Source of the DNA: a virus
Virus record (IMG/VR): IMGVR_UViG_3300010885_040662
Location: 1 to 35,464 of that record
Strand: one strand, 5' to 3'
DNA: 35,464 nucleotides
Shown here in pieces: positions 1-6,325 of this stretch (position 1 is the first letter of the stretch; each line of letters starts with the position of its first letter). The notes under the pieces are model-generated. The model had not been told where the DNA came from and searched no databases. It saw only the letters and a list, made by a program, of their open reading frames with translations. Position numbers and translations under genes: made by a program.

Positions 1-182
1 CTGGGTCGCTAGTGCCTGATGCTAGTGCTAATAAAGGTTCGGTGGTTTCAACTTTGCTAAGCCTTACTGCTGGTCAGGTAGTTTGTGCAGCCTTAGTCTC
101 CACTGGAGGAACTCCTGCTACGGTGTACTCCTATGACGCTACCCGTCATTACCTGACCCTAGAGTTTGTGAGCGTAGCGTAA
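1..182 (+). CDS. C-terminal end of a structural (tail or fibre-like) protein, partial
   Basis: An open frame enters from the left edge and ends at TAA 180-182; the codons run in register from base 3. The visible 59 residues are rich in Ser, Thr, Val, Ala and Gly and end in TLEFVSVA, which looks like a beta-rich tail or appendage protein, but no domain can be named from this fragment. Its stop overlaps the endolysin start (TAATG), so the two genes are translationally coupled and belong to one late operon. The position just before the lysis genes is usual for a minor tail or receptor-binding protein. Function is an inference from position and composition. Confidence 0.6.
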   Translation, partial: GSLVPDASANKGSVVSTLLSLTAGQVVCAALVSTGGTPATVYSYDATRHYLTLEFVSVA

Positions 183-838
183 TGACCGATGTAAGAAGCA
201 ACATTGTCGCATGGGCCAAGTGGGGCGCTGCCAACCACAACCTCTTTGTGTACACCGAGGGTGGACAGCGCATGAACTGCGTCAAGAACGGTGGCGCTCG
301 ACCTATTTACGGCGACTGCTCAGCCTTTGTAACTGCTTGCTACGCATGGGCAGGGGCACCAGACCCCAACGGGCTGGGCTACAACGGCACGGGATACACC
401 GGCACCCTCCTTTCGCACGGTGTTGCCATCTCTAAGGAGCAGGCTACAGGTGGCGATGTAATCGTTTATGGCTCTGGTACGGGGGATCACACGGCTTTGG
501 TGATTGAGGGCGGTAGAGACCCACTCACGGTGTCTCACGGGCAACAGGGTGACCCTTCCATCATGCGGGTCAGCCAAGATGGTCGTCAGCCTCAGAGGTT
601 TCTTCGTTTTGACACAACCAAGGGTAGTCACCCAACTCAGCCTCAGGCCAAGCACCGCACTACTATTCAGCAGGGTGCTCACAACGCGGATGTTGTGTAC
701 CTTCAGCAGCGTCTTGGCCTTCCTGCTGATGGACTTTTTGGGCCTCAGACTTCTAATGCTGTTCGAGCTTTTCAAGCTAGTCACGGTTTAACTGTTGACG
801 GTGTGGCTGGCCCTGGAACATGGCAGGCGCTGGGTTGA
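182..838 (+). CDS. Endolysin: NlpC/P60 or CHAP-like cysteine peptidase with C-terminal peptidoglycan-binding domain
   Basis: The 218-residue protein has two domains. Residues 1-125 look like a papain-fold peptidoglycan hydrolase: the nucleophile is probably C46 in YGDCSAFVTACYAW, the base H103 in GDHTALVIEGG, and H119 in VSHGQQGD may be the third residue. Residues 155-218 form a PG_binding_1 repeat (QQGAHNADVVYLQQRLGL then DGLFGPQTSNAVRAFQ and DGVAGPGTWQAL). No signal peptide is visible, so release would need a holin. The two small membrane proteins that follow directly fit that role. It cleaves host cell-wall peptide at the end of infection. The ATG overlaps the previous stop. NlpC/P60 versus CHAP cannot be separated by eye, but a lytic cysteine peptidase is very likely. 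Confidence 0.9.
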   Translation: MTDVRSNIVAWAKWGAANHNLFVYTEGGQRMNCVKNGGARPIYGDCSAFVTACYAWAGAPDPNGLGYNGTGYTGTLLSHGVAISKEQATGGDVIVYGSGTGDHTALVIEGGRDPLTVSHGQQGDPSIMRVSQDGRQPQRFLRFDTTKGSHPTQPQAKHRTTIQQGAHNADVVYLQQRLGLPADGLFGPQTSNAVRAFQASHGLTVDGVAGPGTWQALG

Positions 839-839
839 G

Positions 840-1145
840 ATGCTTGCTTCGTTTTGGAATACAACTAATTTAGCCAACTGGGGAACTATTGTTGGTGGAA
901 TAGCAGTTATTGTTGGTGCGGTATCTTTTGGGTGGCGCAGATTCTTGCGTCACTTGCGGCAAGAAATGTTGCCGGTAACTAACGCTGTCACTAGGAACGG
1001 TGGCTCGTCTATGGCCGATGCGGTTTACCGTATTGAATCTACTCAGAAGCACATCCATGTTCAATTGGACAAGATGGAAAACAAGTTGGACAGCACTAGC
1101 AAAGAACTAAACCAGCACATCGGCTGGCACAAAGGGAAAAAATAA
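840..1145 (+). CDS. Small membrane protein with C-terminal coiled coil, holin candidate
   Basis: Start taken at ATG 840, one base after the endolysin stop; an in-frame start at 795 exists but lies inside the endolysin. The 101-residue protein has one membrane segment near residues 13-32 (WGTIVGGIAVIVGAVSFGW), then a basic stretch (RRFLRHLR) and a heptad-like helix (IESTQKHIHVQLDKMENKLDSTSKELNQHI). This resembles the single-TM, coiled-coil proteins that follow lysin genes in many actinophages and are annotated as holins (DUF2746-like). Its stop overlaps the next start (TAATG). Holin function is inferred from position and architecture; it could instead be an auxiliary lysis or membrane-anchoring protein. 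Confidence 0.7.
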   Translation: MLASFWNTTNLANWGTIVGGIAVIVGAVSFGWRRFLRHLRQEMLPVTNAVTRNGGSSMADAVYRIESTQKHIHVQLDKMENKLDSTSKELNQHIGWHKGKK

Positions 1146-1525
1146 TGTGGGCTTCCATCTTTTGGCTTTCGTTCCTCGGTTGCGTCGGGATGGCAGTTCA
1201 GGACTCCGTAGGAACCTTCTTAGTACGCGCAATCAACACCAACCGCCCGGCTCTGGCGGGCCTTATGGATGTGGCTGGGGATGTAGCAAAAATTGTGATT
1301 CTTTCCATAAGCGCAAGCGACCTAACCCATAACTATGGGTGGCACGGATACCTTGGCATCCTGCCTATCCTTGTAACGGCTTACTTTGTGACTTACCATG
1401 CCACTGTAGCGGTATCAGGCATGGAGCACCCAGAAGAAGCTGCTGAAGATGATGAGCGAGATAACCGAATTAAGTCTTTAGAGACTCAAGTTGCTGCGTT
1501 AATCAAGGGTGCGGGTCGTGCCTGA
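1145..1525 (+). CDS. Multi-pass membrane protein, second holin candidate
   Basis: The 126-residue protein has roughly three hydrophobic segments: WASIFWLSFLGCVGMAVQ near the N-terminus, a weaker one around DVAKIVILSISA, and GYLGILPILVTAYFVTYHATVAV near residues 70-92. A charged tail (EEAAEDDERDNRIKSLETQVAALIKGAG) has coiled-coil character. It overlaps the upstream gene by one base and the downstream gene by eight bases, so it is part of the lysis operon. Small multi-TM proteins paired with a single-TM protein next to an endolysin commonly form a holin or holin/antiholin pair. Which of the two forms the lethal hole cannot be told from sequence. Confidence 0.7.
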   Translation: MWASIFWLSFLGCVGMAVQDSVGTFLVRAINTNRPALAGLMDVAGDVAKIVILSISASDLTHNYGWHGYLGILPILVTAYFVTYHATVAVSGMEHPEEAAEDDERDNRIKSLETQVAALIKGAGRA

Positions 1526-2009
1526 GGCAGGGGATCTTGTCTTTTGCCATTCTAAAGGTATTATTTCTCGCGCTATTCGGGTTGCTCAGCGTTTGCGCAG
1601 TACGCCTGAAGATGCTCGGTGGAATCACGTTGCTATTCTTGATCGCTTAGAAGACAACGGCTGGTACGTTATTCAGGCAGAAGCTAAGGGCGTAACTAGT
1701 AATCGAATGCTTAAAGATGTAGCTCCCGGTGGAAAAATGCAGATTGTTTCCTGTCCAGCAACCGTAAGCCGCAAAAAGATACTGGATTTTGCTCGTTCTC
1801 AGATATCGGATCCCTATGGTTTTATAACTATTTTGAGTATTGCCTTTGATTTTATACTTCCTCAGAGCATTGCTATAAGAAAATCAGGCACTTGGGTCTG
1901 TAGTGCACTGGTGGCTGGCGGTTTGTGGTACGGTGGGTATCCGAAAGCAATGACTTGGCCTGACCTATATCAGGTTACGCCAGCAGACCTATACGGTGCC
2001 CTTGGGTAA
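1518..2009 (+). CDS. Permuted NlpC/P60 (YiiX-like) cysteine hydrolase
   Basis: The predicted 163 residues have the order His-then-Cys typical of circularly permuted papain-fold hydrolases (YiiX/YebB group). The N-terminus reads GDLVFCHSKGIISRAI, followed by H37 in RWNHVAIL, an acidic residue E55 in VIQAEAKG, and the probable nucleophile C128 in TWVCSALVAGGLW. Start chosen at GTG 1518 because AAGGG lies about eight bases upstream; GTG 1509 in the same frame is an alternative with poor spacing. It sits in the lysis operon, so a second wall-peptide or lipid/amide hydrolase acting with the endolysin is plausible. The family also contains enzymes with other amide or thioester substrates, so the substrate is open. 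Confidence 0.78.
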   Translation: MPEAGDLVFCHSKGIISRAIRVAQRLRSTPEDARWNHVAILDRLEDNGWYVIQAEAKGVTSNRMLKDVAPGGKMQIVSCPATVSRKKILDFARSQISDPYGFITILSIAFDFILPQSIAIRKSGTWVCSALVAGGLWYGGYPKAMTWPDLYQVTPADLYGALG

Positions 2010-2024
2010 CCGGGAAGGAGCGCC

Positions 2025-2864
2025 ATGAAGCGTGAACTTCGGACACCAACCCACGTCGTCATCCCTGACACTCAGTGTCGGCCTGGCGTACCTGACGATC
2101 ACCTTCGGTGGGCAGGGCAATACATTGTAGATGAATTTGCTGGCAAGGACAAGGTAAAGATTATTCACCTTGGTGATCATGCTGACATGCATAGCTTGTC
2201 AATGTATGACCAAGGCAAGATGTCTATGGAAGGTAGGCGTTACCGCGAAGACATTGACGCAGCTAACGCAGGCTTTGAATTGCTTAATGCTCCGCTAACT
2301 AAGTACAACAAGAGCCGATCAGCCAAGTGGTTGCCAGAACGGCACATCCTTATGGGCAATCATGAGGATCGCATTAACCGAGCTATTGAATCTGATGCCA
2401 AGCTTGAGGGTGTCATTGGTTTGCATGATCTTAACTATGCAAACCTTGGCTGGAAGGTGCACGCGTACCGCGTGCCCGTATGCATTGATGGTGTTTACTA
2501 CGCTCATTATTTCTACAACCCGATGACTGGCAAGCCTCTTGGTGGAATGGTGGACACTCGTCTTAAGACGTTGGGTCACTCATTTTCGCAAGGCCACCAG
2601 CAGACGCTATCGTATGCGCTTCGCTTTGTAGCGGGCCAGAGTCAACACGGTCTAGTTGCTGGAGCGTTCTATCTTCACGATGAAGATTACAAGGGGCCAC
2701 AAGGTAACGCACACTGGCGTGGATTGATTGTTTGCCATCAGGTTGAGAACGGTTCTTATGACCCCATGTTTGTAAGCATGGATTATTTGTGCCGCAGGTA
2801 CGAAGACATGCGCCTTGAAACATTTATGAAAAAGAAGTACCCAGAATCCAAGCGGGGATGGTAA
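2025..2864 (+). CDS. Calcineurin-like metallophosphoesterase
   Basis: The 279-residue protein carries the metallophosphoesterase signature in order: PDTQ at 14-17 (D15, with Q replacing the usual H), HLGDHAD at 48-54, GNHED at 111-115, an AHYF histidine at 161, and SQGH with H191. These are the two-metal ligands and phosphate-binding residues of the fold. A ribosome site (GGAAGGAG) precedes ATG 2025. It is the last gene before a strong terminator. Phage members act on nucleic acid ends, cyclic nucleotides or phosphoproteins; the substrate cannot be read from sequence. The DxQ variant of motif I should still bind metal through D15. Confidence 0.88.
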   Translation: MKRELRTPTHVVIPDTQCRPGVPDDHLRWAGQYIVDEFAGKDKVKIIHLGDHADMHSLSMYDQGKMSMEGRRYREDIDAANAGFELLNAPLTKYNKSRSAKWLPERHILMGNHEDRINRAIESDAKLEGVIGLHDLNYANLGWKVHAYRVPVCIDGVYYAHYFYNPMTGKPLGGMVDTRLKTLGHSFSQGHQQTLSYALRFVAGQSQHGLVAGAFYLHDEDYKGPQGNAHWRGLIVCHQVENGSYDPMFVSMDYLCRRYEDMRLETFMKKKYPESKRGW

Positions 2865-2902
2865 GATAATTTCGTCGGGTGTTTACCTCCTTTCTACCGA
2901 TA

Positions 2903-2940
2903 GCAAAGAGTCGTCCTTTCGATCAGGGCGGCTCTTTTGC
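2903..2940 (+). terminator. Intrinsic terminator after the lysis/phosphoesterase operon
   Basis: A 12-bp stem (AAAGAGTCGTCC at 2905-2916 with GGGCGGCTCTTT at 2926-2937, two G-U pairs) closes a 9-base loop and is followed by a short T-rich stretch. It lies 40 bases after the stop of the rightward phosphoesterase gene. The G-U pairs fall on the rightward transcript, which supports use in that direction. Confidence 0.75.
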
Positions 2941-2962
2941 TTTGTGGTAGAGTTAGGTTCCC

Positions 2963-3136
2963 ATGAGACTCCTATACCAATGCCCTAAGTGCCAATCGGC
3001 TTATGCCATTTTTGATGGTCATGCCTCTAGTTTTACTAACAATCGTCAGTTTTTAGAGACGCTGGCCGATCTGGACTACAGCCATAGGTGTGGCTTGGTT
3101 CCAGAGCCTTCTAAATCGCTCTCTAAGGCTTCCTAG
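2963..3136 (+). CDS. Zinc-binding microprotein, 57 aa
   Basis: ATG 2963 opens a 57-codon frame ending at TAG 3134-3136. The product begins MRLLYQCPKCQSAYAIFDGHAS and later has SHRCGLVPE; C7, C10, H41 and C43 could bind one zinc ion. A nearly identical layout (CPKC then HRC) occurs in the 40-residue protein at 7399-7521, so the frame is likely real. It lies after the terminator, its ribosome site is weak (AGTTAGG), and it converges on the leftward genes with a four-base tail-to-tail overlap. Function unknown; such treble-clef or ribbon microproteins in actinophages usually have no assigned role. Confidence 0.6.
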   Translation: MRLLYQCPKCQSAYAIFDGHASSFTNNRQFLETLADLDYSHRCGLVPEPSKSLSKAS

Positions 3137-3477
3137 CCCCCGGCGTTACGGAACGATGCCGCAAGAGTTCTTAGGGCGTCTAAGCGGCTCTGAGCGGCTC
3201 TCATGGACTCCCTTGCAGTGGTCAGGCGGGACTGAGCCAGATTGTGCTCAAGCCGTTGATGCTCAGTGGCCTCAACGGAGATGTCTTCGGCCATGGCCTC
3301 GGTTACTCGGCGCTCAGTGTCGGCTCTGGCAACTAGACGAGCCTGAGCAAATTTAACTTTAAACGCAACTTCAGCTTCAGCAGCATGAGCGCCTGCTTCT
3401 TTAACTTCGGATACTAGGTCGTCAATTTTTTTGGCTTCCCTAAGAATGGCCTCTTGAATCTGTCCAAGGTTCATCAT
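3133..3477 (-). CDS. Coiled-coil protein of unknown function
   Basis: This 114-residue protein is almost entirely helical and charged: MNLGQIQEAILREAKKIDDLVSEVKEAG followed by long Ala/Glu/Arg heptads through SRLDALRTLAASFRNAGG. No catalytic motif is visible. Two adjacent Met codons are possible starts (3477 and 3474); GGGGAGG upstream is the ribosome site. It is the last gene of the leftward early block and overlaps the stop of the upstream 39-residue protein (ATGA-type coupling). A structural or nucleic-acid-bridging role is possible, but nothing in the sequence decides it. Confidence 0.72.
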   Translation of the reverse strand: MMNLGQIQEAILREAKKIDDLVSEVKEAGAHAAEAEVAFKVKFAQARLVARADTERRVTEAMAEDISVEATEHQRLEHNLAQSRLTTARESMRAAQSRLDALRTLAASFRNAGG

Positions 3478-3593
3478 CGCTGGGCCTCCCCGTGGCAGAT
3501 GTCACAGAAGCGCTCGCCAGCCTGCGCATGGCCTAGGTCACTCTCCGGCAATAGGGCTGAACATCCTGAACAGGACCAGTCGGTGTCACTCAT
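3474..3593 (-). CDS. Double-CxxC zinc microprotein, 39 aa
   Basis: A 39-codon leftward frame begins at ATG 3593 and ends at TGA 3474-3476. The product MSDTDWSCSGCSALLP...ERFCDICHGEAQR has CSGC (8-11) and CDIC (30-33), exactly what a small zinc ribbon needs. Both ends overlap neighbours by the common ATGA pattern (with the nuclease gene upstream and the coiled-coil gene downstream), which argues strongly that it is translated. Function unknown; it resembles DksA/TraR-like or ribbon-type mini zinc fingers only in spacing of the cysteines. Confidence 0.65.
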   Translation of the reverse strand: MSDTDWSCSGCSALLPESDLGHAQAGERFCDICHGEAQR

Positions 3594-3928
3594 GCATTTA
3601 ACTCTCTTAAAATACGGCTGAATTGTTCCAGCGTCATTACAACATACGATTGTGAGGTGTGCTTGCGCTTGCGCTTAGCTACCACAACAGTGTATTCTGC
3701 ATCGGCATTGGCACGCTCACGCTCTGCTTCATCCATCCATCCGGCGAAGTCCATTGCTTTGTGGTTTTTACACTCAAGCACCCACCCGGGTAGGCCGGTA
3801 ATGTCACCTCGATCGTCTTGGCGACCAGCTCCGTATGCTCGTTCCACCCAGCGGTGGCCGGTGTCTTTGAGATACTGAACCACATTTCTTTCATATTCAC
3901 TGCCCTTAATCTTCTGAGGGTTAGTCAT
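3590..3928 (-). CDS. PD-(D/E)xK nuclease, Holliday-junction-resolvase-like
   Basis: The 112-residue protein has the compact core of archaeal-type Holliday resolvases and related restriction-fold nucleases. E13 lies in KGSEYERNVVQYL, then YGAGRQDDRGDITGLPGWVLECKN, giving D42 and the E52-x-K54 pair that hold the metal. The helix after the core (MDEAERERANADAEYTVVVAKRK) is typical. In a replication block with an ERF annealase and a RecB-like exonuclease, a junction resolvase is a good fit: it would cut branched DNA before packaging. A general single-domain endonuclease is the alternative. It overlaps the genes on both sides by a few bases. Confidence 0.8.
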   Translation of the reverse strand: MTNPQKIKGSEYERNVVQYLKDTGHRWVERAYGAGRQDDRGDITGLPGWVLECKNHKAMDFAGWMDEAERERANADAEYTVVVAKRKRKHTSQSYVVMTLEQFSRILRELNA

Positions 3929-4121
3929 TCATTAACTTCTTCTGGGTCTTGAGCGCACTGTGAATTGCTTTGTTGATAGCAATGCGAGCGTCTACGTCGT
4001 TTTGAATATACTCTTCAGTCAGTTCATCAGGATTGGGAGGCGTACTTAGGAATTGCTCAGCGTCCTGTTTGTTAATGGAAATAGTAATAGTTACTATCTC
4101 TGGTAGCTTAATTTGTTTCAT
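3921..4121 (-). CDS. Small acidic/basic hypothetical protein, 66 aa
   Basis: The product MKQIKLPEIVTITISINKQDAEQFLSTPP... has an N-terminal beta-strand-like segment followed by an acidic linker (NPDELTEEYIQNDVDARIAINKAIHSAL) and a Lys-rich end. No family is recognised. It starts four bases inside the HNH gene end and its stop overlaps the nuclease start, so it is co-translated between two nucleases. The beta strand plus helix could be a small ssDNA- or protein-binding fold, but this is only a guess. Confidence 0.6.
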   Translation of the reverse strand: MKQIKLPEIVTITISINKQDAEQFLSTPPNPDELTEEYIQNDVDARIAINKAIHSALKTQKKLMND

Positions 4122-4513
4122 ATGTGGTCATCCTCACAGTTGTTGTTGTTTGCACATGGTAGTTTACGATGCTTTGCTGCATGAAGTAACCCACGCGGGT
4201 CATCCATCCAGGGCGGCAAAGCGAAGCCGTGCGCTTTTGATTTTCTAGGGTTTGTAGTAATCCAGCTATGACAAGGGCGGCAGAGTGACAAGAACAATTC
4301 GGGTCGCAATTCGGCGTCTTTGGTTTGGCTGCGGTTGATAATTTCATGAACGTCAACCGCTCCAAGGCCACACCTTTGGCAATGTGGATGATTCCACAGT
4401 TGGGCTTCCACCAAATATCGGCGGGTTTTCATTTTGTCTTTCCGTTTCTTCGAAATTGGGCTCAGTTGTGATCGGCGCAATCCCGCAGTTCGTTTGAGGG
4501 GGCTTCTTTTCAC
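4118..4513 (-). CDS. HNH endonuclease
   Basis: Start taken at GTG 4513, preceded by AAAGGAAAAAGG. This gives 131 residues beginning VKRSPLKRTAGLRRSQLSPI, the very basic Ser/Pro-rich lead typical of phage HNH proteins. The nuclease core follows: CQRC (45-48), DVHEIINRS with H56, and LFLSLCRPCHSWIT with C78, C81 and H82. The Cys residues hold a structural zinc, H56 is the probable general base. A longer frame up to 4624 exists but lies inside the metallopeptidase. The first 161 bases overlap the 3' end of the metallopeptidase gene in another frame. Likely roles are nicking for packaging or recombination, or a free-standing homing-type enzyme. Confidence 0.8.
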   Translation of the reverse strand: MKRSPLKRTAGLRRSQLSPISKKRKDKMKTRRYLVEAQLWNHPHCQRCGLGAVDVHEIINRSQTKDAELRPELFLSLCRPCHSWITTNPRKSKAHGFALPPWMDDPRGLLHAAKHRKLPCANNNNCEDDHI

Positions 4514-4901
4514 CCTTTTTCCTTTCGTACTTAGCAGCTTCACGTCCACCACCCATAAGAGTAAGAGTTTGTCGCCACCGTTTGGTGTGATGTTGGTTGG
4601 GTACGCGTAAGTGTGCAATTTCATGAAGCAATACAGCAGTGGGTCGGTTGGTCTTTGTTAGCACACGGCTGGGTTTATCAAAGCACAACCATCCATACCA
4701 TTCGTCTTCTATGTCATTGTGCGCGTGGGCAAGAATGCCTCGCCACTCCAGGGGTGACTCGGCAGAGACACAACCCATTCCTACATAGATACCCCATATT
4801 TCGGGGTAGTCCAGCCCGAGCGCATCGGGGCGGTTAGCCCCTAAGCGCACGGGTCCCAACACTTTGTCTGTTTGCTCGCATACGTTCCCTTTTGTGGTCA
4901 T
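4353..4901 (-). CDS. Zinc metallopeptidase-like protein (HExxH)
   Basis: From ATG 4901 the product has 182 residues. The key motif is VLLHEIAHLRVPNQHH at about 90-105: H93, E94 and H97 form HExxH, and a third ligand may be H104 or H105, as in SprT-like or related minimal metallopeptidases. The segment ALGLDYPEIWGIYVGMGC then GILAHAHNDIEDEWYGWLCF precedes it. The frame is open to ATG 5063, which would overlap WhiB by 230 bases; the start at 4901 reduces this to 68. The last 54 codons run antiphase through the HNH gene, so the C-terminus may be overprinted. Role unknown; cleavage of a host or phage protein, or DNA-protein crosslink processing as in SprT, are options. Confidence 0.7.
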   Translation of the reverse strand: MTTKGNVCEQTDKVLGPVRLGANRPDALGLDYPEIWGIYVGMGCVSAESPLEWRGILAHAHNDIEDEWYGWLCFDKPSRVLTKTNRPTAVLLHEIAHLRVPNQHHTKRWRQTLTLMGGGREAAKYERKKGEKKPPQTNCGIAPITTEPNFEETERQNENPPIFGGSPTVESSTLPKVWPWSG

Positions 4902-5229
4902 TGTAAGCGCGTCTGCATGTGTCACATTCTTCTTTGCGTCGCAGATGGCGGCTGTGTGCAGCAACTGTGCCGCAAGGAGCAAGTCCTTCGGCGCTTGGTA
5001 TGGTTTTGCGCAAGCGAACACGGTCTGCTTGGGTAGTTCCACCCCAATAGCCTTTTTCATCACGAGTTAAAGCGTCTTGTAAACAAGGGTCTTTAACGGG
5101 GCAATCACTACAAGTAGCAATAGCTAATGGGTTGTAAGAATTGTCGCCAATGTCAGGGAAGAATATGTTGGTATCCATGTTTTTGCAGGCGGCAAGTTCG
5201 TACCATTTAGTTTTTGAATCTTTGCTCAT
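4834..5229 (-). CDS. whiB-like: WhiB-family [4Fe-4S] transcriptional regulator with C-terminal zinc-finger extension
   Basis: Start taken at ATG 5229, preceded by AAAGGACGG; an upstream in-frame Met at 5268 lies in the previous gene. The 131-residue protein has the WhiB pattern: C15, C40, C43 and C49 for the 4Fe-4S cluster, then the turn GYWGGTT (60-66) and a basic stretch RVRLRK. Wbl proteins bind the primary sigma factor and change promoter choice; phage copies can down-regulate host whiB genes or act on phage promoters. The extension from about residue 84 has C86, H92, H95, C102 and C105 in a Lys/Arg-rich context (RRAYNDHKRERMRANR), which looks like an added DNA-binding zinc motif. WhiB is confined to Actinobacteria and their phages, so it points to the host. 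Confidence 0.92.
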   Translation of the reverse strand: MSKDSKTKWYELAACKNMDTNIFFPDIGDNSYNPLAIATCSDCPVKDPCLQDALTRDEKGYWGGTTQADRVRLRKTIPSAEGLAPCGTVAAHSRHLRRKEECDTCRRAYNDHKRERMRANRQSVGTRALRG

Positions 5230-5240
5230 ATCCGTCCTTT

Positions 5241-5729
5241 CTAACAGACATAACCACCCCCCGCCCACGGCGAGGTTCCTTGTAAGTCTTTAAGCTTTTG
5301 AGCCATAGCAATTTGCGTAAGCACATTAGCATCTTGTGGCAGTCCGATCCCGCCAATGTTAGCCCATGTGGAGGGAAGGAACTGAAATAGTCCTCCGGCT
5401 CCTGAGCTGGAATTCACCGCCTTGGGATCGTCCCTGCTCTCGCGCCATGCAACGCAAGCAAAGAACGGGTCAAGTCCATAGGGGTTGGGCATTGTCTGTA
5501 CAGGTACTACAACTGGTACTACAGGCTCCGCTTCTGGCGCATATCGCGGAGCGACATAGCTAGGCCTGGAGGGTAGTTGTAACTGATTGACTCCGAGCTT
5601 GTGGGGGTCTCTTGCTGGGGCTCCTGACCCGTAAGCTGATCCACATACGCAAGCAATAATTCCGCTTGTCGCAATTGCAATGGATACCACTGCTTTCCGT
5701 GTTTGTATAAGTCGATAGATTCTCGACAT
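5241..5729 (-). CDS. Secreted Rpf/transglycosylase-like protein
   Basis: The 162-residue protein starts with a signal sequence: a basic n-region (MSRIYRLIQTRK) and a hydrophobic core VVSIAIATSGIIAC. The stretch IIAC (24-27) could be a lipobox; otherwise cleavage may follow AYGS-GA. A Pro/Val linker leads to a lysozyme-like domain (87-162): FFACVAWRESRDDPKAV contains the catalytic E97, followed by GAGGLFQFLPSTWANIGG and a final GGYVC. The C92/C162 pair matches the disulphide typical of resuscitation-promoting-factor domains. It would cut glycan strands outside the host membrane. Finding it in the early block rather than the lysis cassette suggests wall remodelling, host reactivation or superinfection effects. 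ATG 5729 has a GAAAGGAACTGGAAG leader. Confidence 0.85.
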   Translation of the reverse strand: MSRIYRLIQTRKAVVSIAIATSGIIACVCGSAYGSGAPARDPHKLGVNQLQLPSRPSYVAPRYAPEAEPVVPVVVPVQTMPNPYGLDPFFACVAWRESRDDPKAVNSSSGAGGLFQFLPSTWANIGGIGLPQDANVLTQIAMAQKLKDLQGTSPWAGGGYVC

Positions 5730-5872
5730 GCTTCCAGTTCCTTTCGTTCAGAACTGGTTAATCGTCGAATAGCTCGTAAGTTTTCGACCTCGGCAATCAA
5801 CCACTTCATATATTCATCTGACTGGGGGTATAGACCTAACTCCGTGCGGGCTTTTACCTCATTAAGATTCAT
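5519..5872 (-). CDS. Helical hypothetical protein overlapping the transglycosylase gene
   Basis: The frame opens at ATG 5872 after a strong GGGAGG site and runs 117 residues. The first 75 residues look genuine and helical (MNLNEVKARTELGLYPQSDEYMKWLIAEVENLRAIRRL...QLRQAELLLAYVDQL). The rest (TGQEPQQETPTSSESISYNYPP...) is low-complexity and encoded in the 211 bases that also encode the signal peptide and linker of the transglycosylase in another frame. No family recognised. Its early C-terminal half is probably free to vary, consistent with overprinting. It immediately follows the methyltransferase gene. Confidence 0.65.
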   Translation of the reverse strand: MNLNEVKARTELGLYPQSDEYMKWLIAEVENLRAIRRLTSSERKELEACRESIDLYKHGKQWYPLQLRQAELLLAYVDQLTGQEPQQETPTSSESISYNYPPGLAMSLRDMRQKRSL

Positions 5873-5875
5873 CTT

Positions 5876-6325
5876 TTACCTCCCATCCATGACCACGACC
5901 GCCGATGGGAACGGGGCCGAGTTCTTTTGATTACCGAACTTCAATCTTCCGCGCAGGAAACGAACCTGTTTGTTGATGCAGTGGTCGTGCCACCAAGCTG
6001 TGTCCGTGCGAGCGGGAACCAGGCAAACTACTACCCCTCCCCGCGACATAGTTTCCTCGGCCTTAGCTACCCACTGCTTGATCACTCGACCATAGGGAGG
6101 GTTGAGCCATACCGGGCGACCGCCAGAATCCACTGCCCAATCTCTCACCAGCGCGTCCCTGCGCTCGGGGTCCGGGTGGTCAGGCCCGTACCATTCAACG
6201 CACAGGGCTGAGGCAGCAAGAGCAGCAGCGTCCAGCACAAAGCCAAACTCAGCATCAACCAGGTCAAAGAAATCTCTTGGGGTAGTCCAAGTTGCGTCAG
6301 CCGACGAGTACATCCCGCTATTCAT
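5876..6325 (-). CDS. Phage DNA N6-adenine methyltransferase (Dam-like)
   Basis: The 149-residue protein matches the short phage N-6-adenine methyltransferase family. It has an N-terminal segment WTTPRDFFDLVDAEFGFVLDAAA (SAM-binding region), the catalytic NPPYG at 75-79 inside PVWLNPPYGRVIKQWV, then VVCLVPARTDTAWWHDHC and the closing RFLRGRLKFG. It methylates adenine in a short DNA target, probably to protect phage DNA from host nucleases or mark replication. The length is normal for this family. An eight-base overlap links it to the upstream zinc protein and AAAGGA precedes ATG 6325. Confidence 0.9.
   Translation of the reverse strand: MNSGMYSSADATWTTPRDFFDLVDAEFGFVLDAAALAASALCVEWYGPDHPDPERRDALVRDWAVDSGGRPVWLNPPYGRVIKQWVAKAEETMSRGGVVVCLVPARTDTAWWHDHCINKQVRFLRGRLKFGNQKNSAPFPSAVVVMDGR

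Noticed and set aside
2319-2823. Leftward ORFs inside the metallophosphoesterase gene
   Set aside because: Antisense shadows of a gene with complete catalytic motifs.
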